Origin: Limosilactobacillus panis
GTDB taxonomy: Bacteria > Bacillota > Bacilli > Lactobacillales > Lactobacillaceae
Direction: 5' to 3'
NCBI RefSeq assembly: GCF_019797825.1
Contig: NZ_CP081855.1
Coordinates: forward strand, 124,001-188,000
Length of the DNA: 64,000 bases
Made by a program: the position numbers and the translations under genes. Below, piece by piece: positions 36,317 to 45,997 of this stretch (positions are counted from its first letter, which is position 1; the number at the start of each line of letters is the position of its first letter). Under the pieces are notes generated by a model. That model searched no databases. It was not told where the DNA came from and was given only the letters and a program-made list of their open reading frames with translations.

Positions 36317-37270
36317 ATGGCTTTTTCGTTATTTAACTTTGGAAAAAGTGAAAATAATGACACCAAGCAAAAGGTGGTTGACGTAAAACTGGACCAGATT
36401 ATTCCTAACCGCTACCAGCCCCGTCAGGTATTCGACAAGGATGGCATTCGGGAACTGGCCCAAACAATTGATGAACATGGCTTACTGCAGCCAATCGTGG
36501 TCCGTGAATACGAGCCCGCTAAGTACGAAATCATTGCTGGGGAGCGGCGTTACCGGGCAATGAAGCTCCTCGAATGGGAGACCGCCCCGGCAATTATTGA
36601 AAAGATGAGTGACCATGAGGCTGCCTCACTGGCCCTGGTTGAAAACCTCCAGCGGTCACAACTGAGCTCCGTAGAAGAAGCCCAGGCCTACCGGCGGTTA
36701 ATGGACCTTAACCACTTGACCCAGGCGGCCCTGGCAAAGGGAATGGGTAAGAGCCAGTCCTTCGTTGCTAATAAGCTCCGGCTATTGAAACTCATCAAGC
36801 CGGTCCAAACGGCCATCCTTGACCACCGGATCACGGAACGGCACGGGCGAGCAATGCTGGACCTTGATGAGAAACAACAGCGTGACATGCTGATGAAGGT
36901 CGTCAATAACCGACTCACGGTTCGGCAAACGGAAGATGAAGTGGCCAAGAACCTTGGCCGGCCACTGCCGTCGGAAATTGCCAAGCAAAAGGCGGCCGCT
37001 CGTCAACGGGAACTGGCGCCGATTGCTCCAAGCGGCGAACCCCTACCACCAGTCGGTACCCAGCAGTCATCCGCCTCGGCAAAAAAGAAAAAGAGTCGCG
37101 CCAAGCGCAAGGCTAAGCCGGCTAAGCAGATCAACGATGCCCGTCTGGCACTGAATACGATTAAGAAGTCAATTCAACTGGCAAAGGACAGTGGGTTCAT
37201 GGTTACGACCCACGAAAAAAATGATGACAAGTCATACCAGTTGGTGATTGAGATTCCGAAGAAACAGTAG
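36317..37270 (+). CDS. noc: Nucleoid occlusion protein, ParB family
   Basis: CTP-dependent DNA-binding protein that prevents division over the nucleoid. 317 residues: an N-terminal amphipathic membrane-targeting segment (MAFSLFNFGKSE), then the ParB N-domain with the CTP motif AGERRYRAMKL, a helix-turn-helix region (LTQAALAKGMGKSQSFVANKLRLLKL) and a basic Ser/Lys/Ala-rich linker before the C-terminal dimer domain. The gene lies before parA and is distinct from parB, the arrangement expected for noc. Three exact copies and one near copy of the Noc site occur in this window. Confidence 0.93.
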   Translation: MAFSLFNFGKSENNDTKQKVVDVKLDQIIPNRYQPRQVFDKDGIRELAQTIDEHGLLQPIVVREYEPAKYEIIAGERRYRAMKLLEWETAPAIIEKMSDHEAASLALVENLQRSQLSSVEEAQAYRRLMDLNHLTQAALAKGMGKSQSFVANKLRLLKLIKPVQTAILDHRITERHGRAMLDLDEKQQRDMLMKVVNNRLTVRQTEDEVAKNLGRPLPSEIAKQKAAARQRELAPIAPSGEPLPPVGTQQSSASAKKKKSRAKRKAKPAKQINDARLALNTIKKSIQLAKDSGFMVTTHEKNDDKSYQLVIEIPKKQ

Positions 37271-37282
37271 GAGGCATTGTAA

Positions 37283-38053
37283 ATGGGTTCTGTAATTGCA
37301 TTAGCTAACCAAAAGGGTGGTGTCGGCAAAACCACCACCAGTGTCAACCTGGGAGCGTGCCTAGCAGACAAGGGGCAGCGCGTCCTCTTAATTGACCTTG
37401 ATCCCCAGGGGAACGCCACCAGCGGACTGGGGATTGAAAAGCGGGATATTGAAAAGAGCGTTTACGATGTCTTGATTAATGATGAACCGCTTAAAAGTGT
37501 CATCCGCCCGTCTAGTCACAAGGGCTTAGACATTGCGCCCACCACGATTGCCTTGTCCGGAGCCGAAGTTGAACTGACCAACCTGATGGCCCGAGAGACT
37601 CGCCTGAAAGATGCTTTCGGGGATGTCCGGGATAATTACGACTTTATCCTAATTGACTGCCCACCGTCTTTGGGCCTGCTTACGATCAACGCCTTTACGG
37701 CCTGTGATTCGATTTTGATTCCAGTCCAAAGTGAATACTACGCTCTGGAAGGACTTAGCCAGCTTCTGAATACTATTAAGCTGGTTCAGAAACACTTTAA
37801 CCCGAACCTGGCAATTGAAGGGGTGCTGCTCACAATGTACGATAAGCGCACTAACCTCGGCCAGCAGGTCAATGCGGAGGTGCGGAAGTTCTTCGGTGAC
37901 CGGGTTTACAAGACCGTGATTCCTCGCAACGTCCGTTTGTCAGAGGCACCTAGCCACGGGCTCGCAATTGTCGACTATGACAAACGTTCACGGGGGGCAC
38001 ATGTTTACCAGAAACTAGCAAAGGAAGTGTTAGCTAACAATGGCAAAGCGTAA
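37283..38053 (+). CDS. parA: Chromosome partition ATPase ParA (Soj)
   Basis: Walker-type ATPase of 256 residues that drives origin segregation with ParB. Deviant Walker A KGGVGKTTTSVNLG at residues 11-24, Walker A' LLIDLDPQGNATSG and Walker B FILIDCPPSLGLLT. The C-terminal helices TMYDKRTNLGQQV and VIPRNVRLSEAPSHG are typical of Soj. ATG 37283 follows AGGAGG. Its 3' end overlaps the parB start by 14 bases, so translation is coupled. Confidence 0.97.
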   Translation: MGSVIALANQKGGVGKTTTSVNLGACLADKGQRVLLIDLDPQGNATSGLGIEKRDIEKSVYDVLINDEPLKSVIRPSSHKGLDIAPTTIALSGAEVELTNLMARETRLKDAFGDVRDNYDFILIDCPPSLGLLTINAFTACDSILIPVQSEYYALEGLSQLLNTIKLVQKHFNPNLAIEGVLLTMYDKRTNLGQQVNAEVRKFFGDRVYKTVIPRNVRLSEAPSHGLAIVDYDKRSRGAHVYQKLAKEVLANNGKA

Positions 38054-38927
38054 AAAGGGTGGCCTCGGCCGCGGCATTGAGGCCCTGTTTGAAGAAAATA
38101 CCATTGATGAGCCGCAAAACGGTGAAAACGTACAGGATATTAAGTTAACGCTAATTCGGCCCAACCCCTACCAGCCCCGGCGGACCTTTGACAAGGCGGC
38201 CTTAAACGAACTGGCCAAGTCGATTGAAAAGACGGGGGTCTTCCAGCCGGTAATCCTCCGCCAGCCTGACCCACAAATCGAACGTTACGAGTTAATTGCG
38301 GGTGAGCGGCGTTTCCGGGCTTCCAAGATTGCTAAACAGACTACGATTCCCGCAATTGTCCGCAACATGAGTGACGAGCAAATGATGGAAGTGGCCGTCT
38401 TGGAAAACCTCCAGCGGGAAGACCTGACCCCACTAGAAGAGGCCCAAGCCTACCAGACCTTGATGGATAAGCTTTCACTGACCCAGGCCCAGGTGGCTAG
38501 TCGGTTAGGAAAGAGCCGCCCGTATATCGCCAACTACTTACGCCTTTTGGGCCTACCGAAGATGATCAAGGACGCCTTAAACAACGGCCGACTCTCGATG
38601 GGCCAGGCGCGGACGATTCTCGGTTTGAAAGACAAGAAGAAGCTGGTTCCCCTGGCCAAGCGGGCGATGGATAAGAACTTGACGGTTCGTCAGCTTGAGG
38701 AGATTGTTGCCGAGATGAACGGGACAGCCAAGAAGAGAGCTCAACGGAAGAGCCGGCGGAAGCCCGTTTACATTCGTGAGGCAGAGGCACAGCTACAAAG
38801 CAAATTTGGCACGAAGGTATCCGTTGCCCAGAGCCGGAAGAAGGGGACCGGGAAGATTGAGATTCCCTACACATCTAATGATGACCTGACCCGGATACTA
38901 GAAGTGTTAGACATTTCATTAGACTAG
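38040..38927 (+). CDS. parB: Chromosome partition protein ParB (Spo0J)
   Basis: parS-binding CTPase clamp of 295 residues. N-terminal Lys-rich ParA-activating segment (KRKKGGLGRGIEALF), CTP motif AGERRFRASKI, then ENLQREDLTPLEEAQAYQ and the helix-turn-helix LTQAQVASRLGKSRPYIANYLRLLGLP. The C-terminal dimerisation domain ends in DDLTRILEVLDISLD. Clearly paralogous to noc upstream. No full parS site was found within this window; the closest is the inverted half-site pair at 35537. Confidence 0.96.
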   Translation: MAKRKKGGLGRGIEALFEENTIDEPQNGENVQDIKLTLIRPNPYQPRRTFDKAALNELAKSIEKTGVFQPVILRQPDPQIERYELIAGERRFRASKIAKQTTIPAIVRNMSDEQMMEVAVLENLQREDLTPLEEAQAYQTLMDKLSLTQAQVASRLGKSRPYIANYLRLLGLPKMIKDALNNGRLSMGQARTILGLKDKKKLVPLAKRAMDKNLTVRQLEEIVAEMNGTAKKRAQRKSRRKPVYIREAEAQLQSKFGTKVSVAQSRKKGTGKIEIPYTSNDDLTRILEVLDISLD

Positions 38928-38939
38928 GAGGAATTCGTT

Positions 38940-39143
38940 ATGGCAGCTTACGATAAAGGTGACATTGTCTTAATGAAAAAGGCTCATCCGTGTGGCACGA
39001 ACCGCTGGTTGATTACCAGAGTCGGGGCCGACATCAAGATTCAGTGTGAAGGATGCGGCCATGTGGTAATGATGACCCGGCAAAAATTTGATAAGGGTTT
39101 TAAGAAAGTCCTTGAAAAAGGACCGGCACAAACCAATAATTAG
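38940..39143 (+). CDS. DUF951 family protein
   Basis: 67-residue protein of the conserved DUF951 family, usually encoded between parB and ychF in Lactobacillales and Bacillales. The characteristic stretch is YDKGDIVLMKKAHPCGTNRW followed by GADIKIQCEGCGHVVMMTRQKF; two cysteines in CEGCGH could bind a metal. Function unknown. ATG 38940 follows TAGGAGG overlapping the parB stop; it is part of the partition operon. Confidence 0.92.
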   Translation: MAAYDKGDIVLMKKAHPCGTNRWLITRVGADIKIQCEGCGHVVMMTRQKFDKGFKKVLEKGPAQTNN

Positions 39144-39190
39144 ATGTTGGATAATTTAACTAATAAACTAAAAAAGGAAAGTGAATTTTC

Positions 39191-40288
39191 ATGTCATTAA
39201 CTGCAGGAATTGTCGGCTTGCCAAACGTCGGTAAGTCAACCTTATTTAACGCGATTACTAAGGCGGGTGCCGAAATGGCTAACTACCCATTTGCAACGAT
39301 TGACCCAAACGTTGGCATGGTGGAAGTTCCCGACAACCGGCTGGACCGGATTAATGAAATTATCCCTGCGAAAAAGATTGTCCCAACCACCTTTGAGTTT
39401 ACGGACATCGCTGGAATTGTTAAGGGTGCCAGTAAAGGTGAGGGACTTGGTAACAAGTTCCTGGAAAACATTCGGCAAACGGATGCCATTGTTCACGTTG
39501 TTCGGGCATTTGATGATGATGACATCACCAGTGTTACCGGGAAGGTGGACCCAATTGATGATATCGATACCATCAACCTGGAATTAGTAATGGCCGACCT
39601 GGATGCCGTCAACAAACGTCTCAGCAAGGTTAAGCGGGCAGCTAAGGGCCGTGATAAGGACGCCTTAGCTGAACTTGACGTTTTAAACAAGATCAAGCCG
39701 GTCTTGGAAGACGGCAAGAGTGTGCGGTCAATCGACTTTAGTGATGACGAGAAGAAGATCGTCAAGGGCCTTTTCCTGCTGACCAGCAAGCCGGTTTTGT
39801 ACGTTGCTAACATTGCCGAAGACGACATGGCAAATCCAGACGGCAACAAGTATATGGACCAGATCAAGGAACATGTTAAGGGCGACGGTGAAGTGATTGG
39901 TGTTGCTGCTGCCGCTGAAGAACAAATTGCCGAAATGGATGACGCTGACAAGGCTGACTTCCTGGAGATGGAAGGCGTCAAAGAACCAGGGCTAAACCGG
40001 TTGATTCGGGCGGCCTACAAGCTCTTGGGGCTGGAAACCTTCTTCACTGCTGGTGGCCCAGAAACCCGGGCCTGGACCTTCCGCAAGGGGACGAAGGCTC
40101 CCCAAGCAGCCGGGATTATTCACTCTGACTTTGAACGGGGCTTTATTCGGGCCGAAGTAATGAGCTTTGATGACCTTGACAAGTTGGGATCCGAAGCGGC
40201 CGTTAAGGAAGCCGGTAAGCTCCGTCTGGAAGGTAAGGACTACGTAATGCAAGACGGTGACATTGTCGAATTCCGCTTCAATGTCTAA
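39191..40288 (+). CDS. ychF: Redox-regulated ATPase YchF (Obg-like GTPase family)
   Basis: TRAFAC-class P-loop ATPase of 365 residues that binds ribosomes. G1 is GIVGLPNVGKSTLFNAIT, G2 is NYPFATIDPNVG, G3 is FTDIAGIVKGASKGEGLGN, and the altered G4 NIAEDD explains the ATP preference. The coiled-coil insertion is at about 130-205, and the C-terminal TGS domain includes RAWTFRKGTKAPQAAGIIHSDFERGFIRAE. It follows DUF951 after 47 bases. Full length and intact; a hairpin terminator follows at 40296. Confidence 0.97.
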   Translation: MSLTAGIVGLPNVGKSTLFNAITKAGAEMANYPFATIDPNVGMVEVPDNRLDRINEIIPAKKIVPTTFEFTDIAGIVKGASKGEGLGNKFLENIRQTDAIVHVVRAFDDDDITSVTGKVDPIDDIDTINLELVMADLDAVNKRLSKVKRAAKGRDKDALAELDVLNKIKPVLEDGKSVRSIDFSDDEKKIVKGLFLLTSKPVLYVANIAEDDMANPDGNKYMDQIKEHVKGDGEVIGVAAAAEEQIAEMDDADKADFLEMEGVKEPGLNRLIRAAYKLLGLETFFTAGGPETRAWTFRKGTKAPQAAGIIHSDFERGFIRAEVMSFDDLDKLGSEAAVKEAGKLRLEGKDYVMQDGDIVEFRFNV

Positions 40289-40295
40289 TTTGCCT

Positions 40296-40322
40296 GACGG
40301 AACCGCAGTGCGGCTAACCGTC
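40296..40322 (+). terminator. Weak terminator after ychF
   Basis: GACGG-aa-CCGCA/TGCGG-ctaa-CCGTC stem followed by GTTTGTT; weak U-tract, so partial read-through into the DUF1129 gene is likely. Confidence 0.55.
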
Positions 40323-40356
40323 GTTTGTTAATGTTAAAAATGAGAGGAGTTTCACT

Positions 40357-41106
40357 GTGAGTGAAGAACAACCACGCAATGCACAAGCGGGCCAGCGACA
40401 AAAGCAGGTCGCAAAAGAGCAGCGCCAGGAAAGCGGCAGTGCATTTGCCAAGTACGGGTTAACTCGTAAAAACGAAGAATTTATTTATCAATTAAGTAAG
40501 CAACTAAACCGGCAAGGGGTTGCTAAGGAAAAGCAGCCGGCGATGATTCAGGAGACCATCAACAAGCTGCTGGCGGGACAGAAGAAGGGGCAGACCGCTA
40601 AGGCCCTCTTGGGAACCCCCACCGCGTACGCCAACGAACTGAAGCATCCTAAACCAACGAGTGAGGCGGTTCGTAAAGAGTCGTTCAAGCTTTTAGCGGT
40701 GGATAACACCCTGATCTTCTTCAGCATCTTTACCTTTATGTACGGACTGATGTACGTCTTATCACCAGTTGCGTTTAAAGTTAGTCGTAACGGAAGCGCC
40801 GGAATCACAGCCATCCTGTTGGTTGCCATCATCGGGGGGCTGCTATTTAGCTATGTTCTCCTGCAGATTCGGCCCCAGGCAAAGAAGAAACGGCCACTGA
40901 TCTGGCGGATTCTGATTATTGTAATTGCCCTGGTGGCATGGCTTTTGCTGTACATGCTGGCAAGCCTGCTGCCAAACGCAATCAACCCAGTACTTAATGG
41001 TTGGTTATACATTGTCTTCGGGGTTGCTGGTTTCGGTGGCGATGTCTACTTCAGAAACCACTTCCACGTGATGGGACTTTACGGTCGTCGGCAACGTCGC
41101 CGTTAG
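40357..41106 (+). CDS. DUF1129 family membrane protein
   Basis: 249-residue protein. A soluble helical N-terminal half (KNEEFIYQLSKQLNRQGVAKEKQPAMIQ, LLGTPTAYANEL) is followed by four hydrophobic helices in the second half (about 120-145, 150-170, 187-210, 215-232). It belongs to the DUF1129 family common downstream of ychF in lactobacilli; function unknown. It starts with GTG 40357 after GAGAGGAG. A terminator follows at 41128. Confidence 0.87.
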   Translation: MSEEQPRNAQAGQRQKQVAKEQRQESGSAFAKYGLTRKNEEFIYQLSKQLNRQGVAKEKQPAMIQETINKLLAGQKKGQTAKALLGTPTAYANELKHPKPTSEAVRKESFKLLAVDNTLIFFSIFTFMYGLMYVLSPVAFKVSRNGSAGITAILLVAIIGGLLFSYVLLQIRPQAKKKRPLIWRILIIVIALVAWLLLYMLASLLPNAINPVLNGWLYIVFGVAGFGGDVYFRNHFHVMGLYGRRQRRR

Positions 41107-41127
41107 TTGGTAATAATTGAATTAACT

Positions 41128-41168
41128 AGGCGCTAGTGTTTAATTTTTAAACACCAGCGCCTTTTTTA
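41128..41168 (+). terminator. Terminator after DUF1129 gene
   Basis: AGGCGCTAGTGTTT/AAACACCAGCGCCT with a T-run, + strand. Confidence 0.88.
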
Positions 41169-41172
41169 TACT

Positions 41173-41212
41173 AAAAAACGACCACCAACATTTAATTGCT
41201 GGTGGTCGTTTT
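41173..41212 (-). terminator. Terminator for the xylosidase transcript
   Basis: AAAACGACCACCA/TGGTGGTCGTTTT stem, A-rich on the left, giving a U-tract for minus-strand transcription. Confidence 0.85.
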
Positions 41213-41258
41213 CACTAACTTACTCTGTGTATTATTTATTTTAAGGGATATCAATTGG

Positions 41259-43556
41259 TTAAAGTTTGATTTCGGCCTCACCCTCTTTAAGATCGGTTTG
41301 GGCAACCAACTTGCCGTTTTCGTGAACGAAGGCGGTTAACTTGCCACTCAGGCCCTTTGTCGTGACACTGAATTGGTTGCCGTCCCGCTTAACGGTGACG
41401 CTGCCGGCATCCTTGCCGTGGTTGTCCACAACGCTGATGGTTGTTGCCCCTTCGTGCATATCGTAGAGGTGGATATCAACGTCCTTCGTGTAGTCGTAGT
41501 CAGCGTGGGCTGGCTTCTCGTGCTTAACCAGGATGGTATTGTCGCGAACCAGGACAGGCAGGTCAAGTTCGTCGTAGTGTTTGGTGAGCCACTTACCACC
41601 TTCGGGAACGTCATAGCTTTCGCCGTCTTGGACGATGCTGGTCCACTTGCCGGCGGGCAGGTAGAAATGAACGTTGCCTTCGGGGTTAAAGACGGGAGCA
41701 ACAAGGATCTGACTACCGAACATGTACTGGTTGGCGATGGTGTGGGTATTGTAATCGGCGCCAAACTCGAACCACATTGGCCGCATTAATGGGTTACCAA
41801 AGGCGGCGCTGTGGGCAGCTTGGGTGTAGAGGTATGGCATCAACGATAGCTTAAGGTCAACGTACTTCCGGGTGTTTTCAACCGCTTCGTCGTCGAAGTT
41901 CCACGGAACCCGGTAAACATCACTACCATGGTACCGGCTATGTGAGGAAAGCAGGCCGAACTGGGTCCACCGTTTGTACAGGTCTGCCGTTGGCGTGTCA
42001 GGACCATCATCAAAGCCACCGATATCGTGGCTCCAGAATCCAAACCCGGAACTTAAGAATGACAGGCCACCATGGAGGGTGTCAGACATAGACTTAAAAG
42101 TTGACAGGCAGTCGCCGCCCCAGTGAACCGGGAGCTGCTGAGACCCAACCGTGGCAGAACGGGCAAAAACAACTGCTTGGTCAATACCACGTTCCTTAGC
42201 GATGACGTCAAAGACCGCCTTGTTGTACTGATAAGTGTAGAAGTTGTGTTCACGCTTCGGGTCGGACCCGTCAAAGTAAACGGCATCGTCCATTGGAATT
42301 CGTTCACCAAAGTCGGTCTTGAAACAGTCAACGCCCATGTCAAGGAGGGCCTTGAGCTTTGCCTGGAACCACTTGACCGCGGCCGGGTTGGTGAAGTCAA
42401 TGAACCCGTTACCGGCTTGCCAAAGGTCCCACTGCCAGACGTTACCGTCGGTCCGCTTAACCAGGTAACCATTGGCCTTTCCCTCTTTGAACATCTCACT
42501 CTTCTGGGCAATGTAAGGGTTGATCCAGACACAAACCTTGATTCCCTTGTCATGGATTTCCTTGATTAAACCTTCGGGGTCGGGGAATTCGTCGTTGTTC
42601 CAGGTCAGGTTGCTCCATTCGAAGTCCCGTTGCCAGAAACAGTCAAAGTGGAAAACGTCCAACGGAATATGCCGTTCTGCCATCCCGTTGATAAACTTCA
42701 TAACGGTCTTTTCACTGTAATCAGTCAAAAAGGAAGTTGTCAGCCAAAGGCCAAATGACCAGGCCGGTGGCAGTTGAATCTTCCCGGTCAATTCAGTGTA
42801 CTTGTGGAGAATCTCCTGTGGGGTTGGGCCGTAGATGACGAAGTACTCTAGGGATTCACCTTCAACACTAAATTGGACTCGGTCAACGTTTTCTGAAGCA
42901 ATTTCGAAGTCGACGGGTTTTGGCTGGTTGACGAACACCCCATAGCCATCGTCGGTGATGTAGAATGGAACGTTCTTGTAAGCCTGGTCAGACCCGGTTC
43001 CCCCATCCTTGTTGATGGTCCGGACCTCTTGACCGTTTTTGACAAAGTTGCCAAACCGTTCCCCGAGACCGTAGACGTGCGAGTCCACGCCCAAGGACAG
43101 CTGCTCACGCATGTAGTGCTTGTGGTTCTTGATATTGGTGATTTCACCCTGGGCACGGTAGCGGGAGGCCGTAATTTCCTTGCCGTCCGCATTGAAGTTG
43201 AGGGCGAATTCTTGGTGGAGCGGGATGTTGACTTGCAGGCGCCCGCTTTGGTAAGTGGCGGTCTGGTCACCAATGTTCATTGTGACGTCCGGTTGCTGGT
43301 CGGTCAGCTTGAATGATGGCCCGTGGGTGTCCTGGTCAAAGTGGGTCAGCTTAACCCCGATGACGTCTTCCAGTGGGGATGTCAGTTTAATCGTGGTCAT
43401 CCCAATATTTAATTCGTCACCCCGGTTGTTGATCCGCTTGTAAGGGGCGAAGACGCTCATTGTTCGTTGATCGTCCTTTTTAGCAGTGAAACTTTCTTCG
43501 GGGTGGTTGATTTGGTACTCAGGCTTAGTTAACCAGTAACCATTAGTAAACTTCAT
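41259..43556 (-). CDS. Alpha-xylosidase, glycoside hydrolase family 31 (YicI type)
   Basis: 765-residue cytoplasmic glycosidase releasing alpha-linked xylose, for example from isoprimeverose. N-terminal beta-sandwich (about 1-245), then the catalytic barrel with the nucleophile Asp in CFKTDFGERIPMD (KTDFGE is the YicI-type signature) and FHFDCFWQRDFEWSNLTWN; SSGFGFWSHDIGGFDD marks the active-site end. C-terminal beta domains complete the protein. No signal peptide. AAAGGAAA precedes ATG 43556. It is downstream of a GPH-type symporter gene in the same operon, which suggests intake of an xyloside disaccharide. Confidence 0.95.
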   Translation of the reverse strand: MKFTNGYWLTKPEYQINHPEESFTAKKDDQRTMSVFAPYKRINNRGDELNIGMTTIKLTSPLEDVIGVKLTHFDQDTHGPSFKLTDQQPDVTMNIGDQTATYQSGRLQVNIPLHQEFALNFNADGKEITASRYRAQGEITNIKNHKHYMREQLSLGVDSHVYGLGERFGNFVKNGQEVRTINKDGGTGSDQAYKNVPFYITDDGYGVFVNQPKPVDFEIASENVDRVQFSVEGESLEYFVIYGPTPQEILHKYTELTGKIQLPPAWSFGLWLTTSFLTDYSEKTVMKFINGMAERHIPLDVFHFDCFWQRDFEWSNLTWNNDEFPDPEGLIKEIHDKGIKVCVWINPYIAQKSEMFKEGKANGYLVKRTDGNVWQWDLWQAGNGFIDFTNPAAVKWFQAKLKALLDMGVDCFKTDFGERIPMDDAVYFDGSDPKREHNFYTYQYNKAVFDVIAKERGIDQAVVFARSATVGSQQLPVHWGGDCLSTFKSMSDTLHGGLSFLSSGFGFWSHDIGGFDDGPDTPTADLYKRWTQFGLLSSHSRYHGSDVYRVPWNFDDEAVENTRKYVDLKLSLMPYLYTQAAHSAAFGNPLMRPMWFEFGADYNTHTIANQYMFGSQILVAPVFNPEGNVHFYLPAGKWTSIVQDGESYDVPEGGKWLTKHYDELDLPVLVRDNTILVKHEKPAHADYDYTKDVDIHLYDMHEGATTISVVDNHGKDAGSVTVKRDGNQFSVTTKGLSGKLTAFVHENGKLVAQTDLKEGEAEIKL

Positions 43557-43576
43557 TATAAATTTCCTTTCTTAGA

Positions 43577-44964
43577 TTAATTATTTTGGTTTCGTACAGC
43601 AATTTCGGCGTTCATCTTTTCAACTTTCTCATCAGTGAGACGGTAGAAGGCGAAGACAATCATGGCCAAAACCGTGACGATGATTGGGATGATGGTCGTA
43701 ACCATCCGAATCCCGAACAGGCTGTGGCAGTTTGGGTGTGGTTGGCAGCGAAGCCAAATGCGGCCAGGACATAGCCAGGAACAACCCCACCAAGGGCCAT
43801 CCCAAACTTGAAGAAGAAACCGACAATGGCGTTGACAATCCCGTATTCCCGCTTGCCGGTCTTCCATTCACCGTAAGTGATGGTTTGGGGAACCAGTGCC
43901 CACTGGAACCCGGTAGAAAGGGTGACCCCAGCGGCTTCAACTGTCCGGCCGATGAAGGTCCAGGTGATGTTCGTTGCGGGAACGAGGAACATAATTAAAA
44001 AGCCGATGACCGTGACCAGCAGGCTCCCTTGCATTAGGACCTGGGTACCAAACTTACGGTTTAACCAAGGAGTGAGGGGCACCGTGATGAAGGCCGGCAG
44101 AGTTCCCAGCAGGTTGTACCATTGCATTAGGCCAGCATTGTGGGCGTTGTAGGTCATGTAGTAGGCCCCAACGGAGTTAACGATGGACATCAAACCAAAG
44201 GTGATGATGAAGAAGATGGCCAGTGTTCGCAGTGGTTGGTTGATTTTCAACTGGTGGAAAAGGTCAGAAACCTTAACCGATGCTTCGGTATCGGCGGGCA
44301 TGTGGATTCGTTCAACGGATTGGCTAAAGCAGAATACCAGTACTAAGGCCCCGGCAATCTCGTAAAGGACCATGGTTAAGAACCAACCGGTCTGAGAAGC
44401 GGCACCAGAGTAGTGACCACCGGAGAATAACTTAACAAAGACCGGCACACCGAAACTAACGGTCAGGGAACCTAAGTTGGCCAGGACCATCCGGATGGAG
44501 GACATGGAAACCAGTTCCTTGTTGTTCCGGGTCATAGCGGCGTTCAAAGAGCCGTATGGGACGTTAACTGTCGTGTAGATAACAGACAGGCCAACGTAAG
44601 TAACGTAGGCGTAGATAAGCTTGCCCATTTGGCCAAGGCTTGGCACGTGGAAATAAAGGATGGCCATTACCGCCAGGGGCAGCCCCATGTAAAGGAGGTA
44701 GCCACGGTATTTACCAAAACGGGTCGTGTGCTTATCAATAAAGGTCCCGACGATTGGGTCGTTGATGGCATCAATCAGGCGGACAATCAGAAACATCGTT
44801 GCCGCATCGGCAGCGGGTAAGCCGTAGACGTTTGTATAGAAAACAACAAATACGTTGAAATGGTGGTGTAAATAAGGCTTTTGGGCGAAGTCACCGGTTG
44901 CCCAACCAAATTTCTGACGCCATGGTAATTTGACGTCAGCGCTTGCAGTAGCAGCGTTATTCAA
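43577..44964 (-). pseudogene. GPH-family glycoside:cation symporter, frameshifted near its 3' end
   Basis: XylP-like sugar transporter of about 460 residues and twelve helices (WRQKFGWATGDFAQKP at the N-terminus; DAINDPIVGTFIDKHTTRFGKYRGYL loop). Reading runs cleanly to about 43728 (HTQTATA), then shifts. The continuation LFGIRMVTTIIPIIVTVLAMIV and the tail RLTDEKVEKMNAEI are in another frame, ending at 43577. Restoring one base before CTGTTCGGG rejoins the protein. As read, the last helix is replaced by a Ser-rich tail ending at 43660. TTG 44964 with GAGGAT nine bases upstream is the likely start. A cre-like site lies at 45055. A sequencing error is possible. Confidence 0.8.
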
Positions 44965-45054
44965 TAGAATCACATCCTCAATACTAAATGATTGCGTGGG
45001 TTGTAAGTTAGTCTAACATACGAACGAACTGAGAATACCACCCCTGCTTGAAAA

Positions 45055-45068
45055 TGTAAACGCTTTTT
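45055..45068. promoter_or_regulatory. cre-like site between the xyloside operon and the deo operon
   Basis: TGTAAACGCTTTTT, 12 of 14 matches to the CcpA consensus. It lies 91 bases upstream of the symporter start on the minus strand and 207 bases upstream of deoC. A second palindrome, TAAAAGCTTTTA, is at about 45152-45163. Divergent sugar and deoxynucleoside operons would share catabolite control. Confidence 0.55.
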
Positions 45069-45274
45069 TAATGCCAATTGGTTAGGGAGGGCAGCAAATA
45101 CTACTGATACCGAGACTTTGCTAAGGAAAAAATAATTTTACTAAGAAGTACATAAAAGCTTTTACTTTTTTGAAAAAATGTTTGCAAATATTATGGGCAA
45201 TTGTTCAAGTAACTGATAAACTAGGAGTGTAGTTTGATGTAAGCGAATTCACAAAAAAGAGGAGAGACTAAATA

Positions 45275-45952
45275 ATGAAATTAACCCAAGCACAATTAGC
45301 CAAGTACATGGACCACACGATGCTGAAGCCTGAGGCCACTGCTGACATGATTGACAAGGCGGTTGAAGAAGCCCGTAAGTACAATACCGCTTCCGTATGT
45401 ATTAACCCATACTGGGTCAAGCGTGTTCACAAAGGCCTACAGGGCACGGACATCAATACCTGCACGGTGATTGGGTTCCCTCTGGGCGCCACCTCAACGG
45501 CCAGCAAGGTCTTTGAAACCAAGAAGGCAATTGAAGACGGGGCTGATGAAATCGACATGGTAATCAATATTGGTGAATTGAAGGGAAAGAACGACCAAGC
45601 CGTAGAAGATGACATCCGGGCTGTGGCCGAAGCAACCCACGAAAAGGGCAAACTATTAAAGGTCATCATCGAAAACTGCCTGCTGACCAACGAAGAGAAG
45701 ACCCGGGCATGCAAGTTGACTGTTAAGGGCGGCGCAGACTTTGTTAAGACGTCGACCGGCTTCTCCACTTCCGGTGCCAAGGCCCAAGACGTTAAGCTGA
45801 TGCGGGAAGCCGTTGGTCCAGACTTTAAGATCAAGGCTGCTGGCGGGATCCACAGCCTGGCCGAAGCCTACGACATGATTGAGGCTGGTGCTAACCGGCT
45901 CGGGGTTTCCGCTTCCGTTAAAATTCTGGAAGAAGCTGCTAAGCAAGACTAA
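45275..45952 (+). CDS. deoC: Deoxyribose-phosphate aldolase
   Basis: Class I aldolase (225 residues) cleaving 2-deoxyribose 5-phosphate to acetaldehyde and glyceraldehyde 3-phosphate. The family signatures are visible: [62 protein letters not shown], the Schiff-base lysine in [15 protein letters not shown] and the second lysine in FKIKAAGGI. First gene of deoC-deoB-pdp-deoD-regulator. The start follows AGAGGAGAG. Confidence 0.97.
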   Translation: MKLTQAQLAKYMDHTMLKPEATADMIDKAVEEARKYNTASVCINPYWVKRVHKGLQGTDINTCTVIGFPLGATSTASKVFETKKAIEDGADEIDMVINIGELKGKNDQAVEDDIRAVAEATHEKGKLLKVIIENCLLTNEEKTRACKLTVKGGADFVKTSTGFSTSGAKAQDVKLMREAVGPDFKIKAAGGIHSLAEAYDMIEAGANRLGVSASVKILEEAAKQD

Positions 45953-45997
45953 CTTTTACTGTCGACCTGATTGTGAATGGATACTGGAGGGGTCAAG

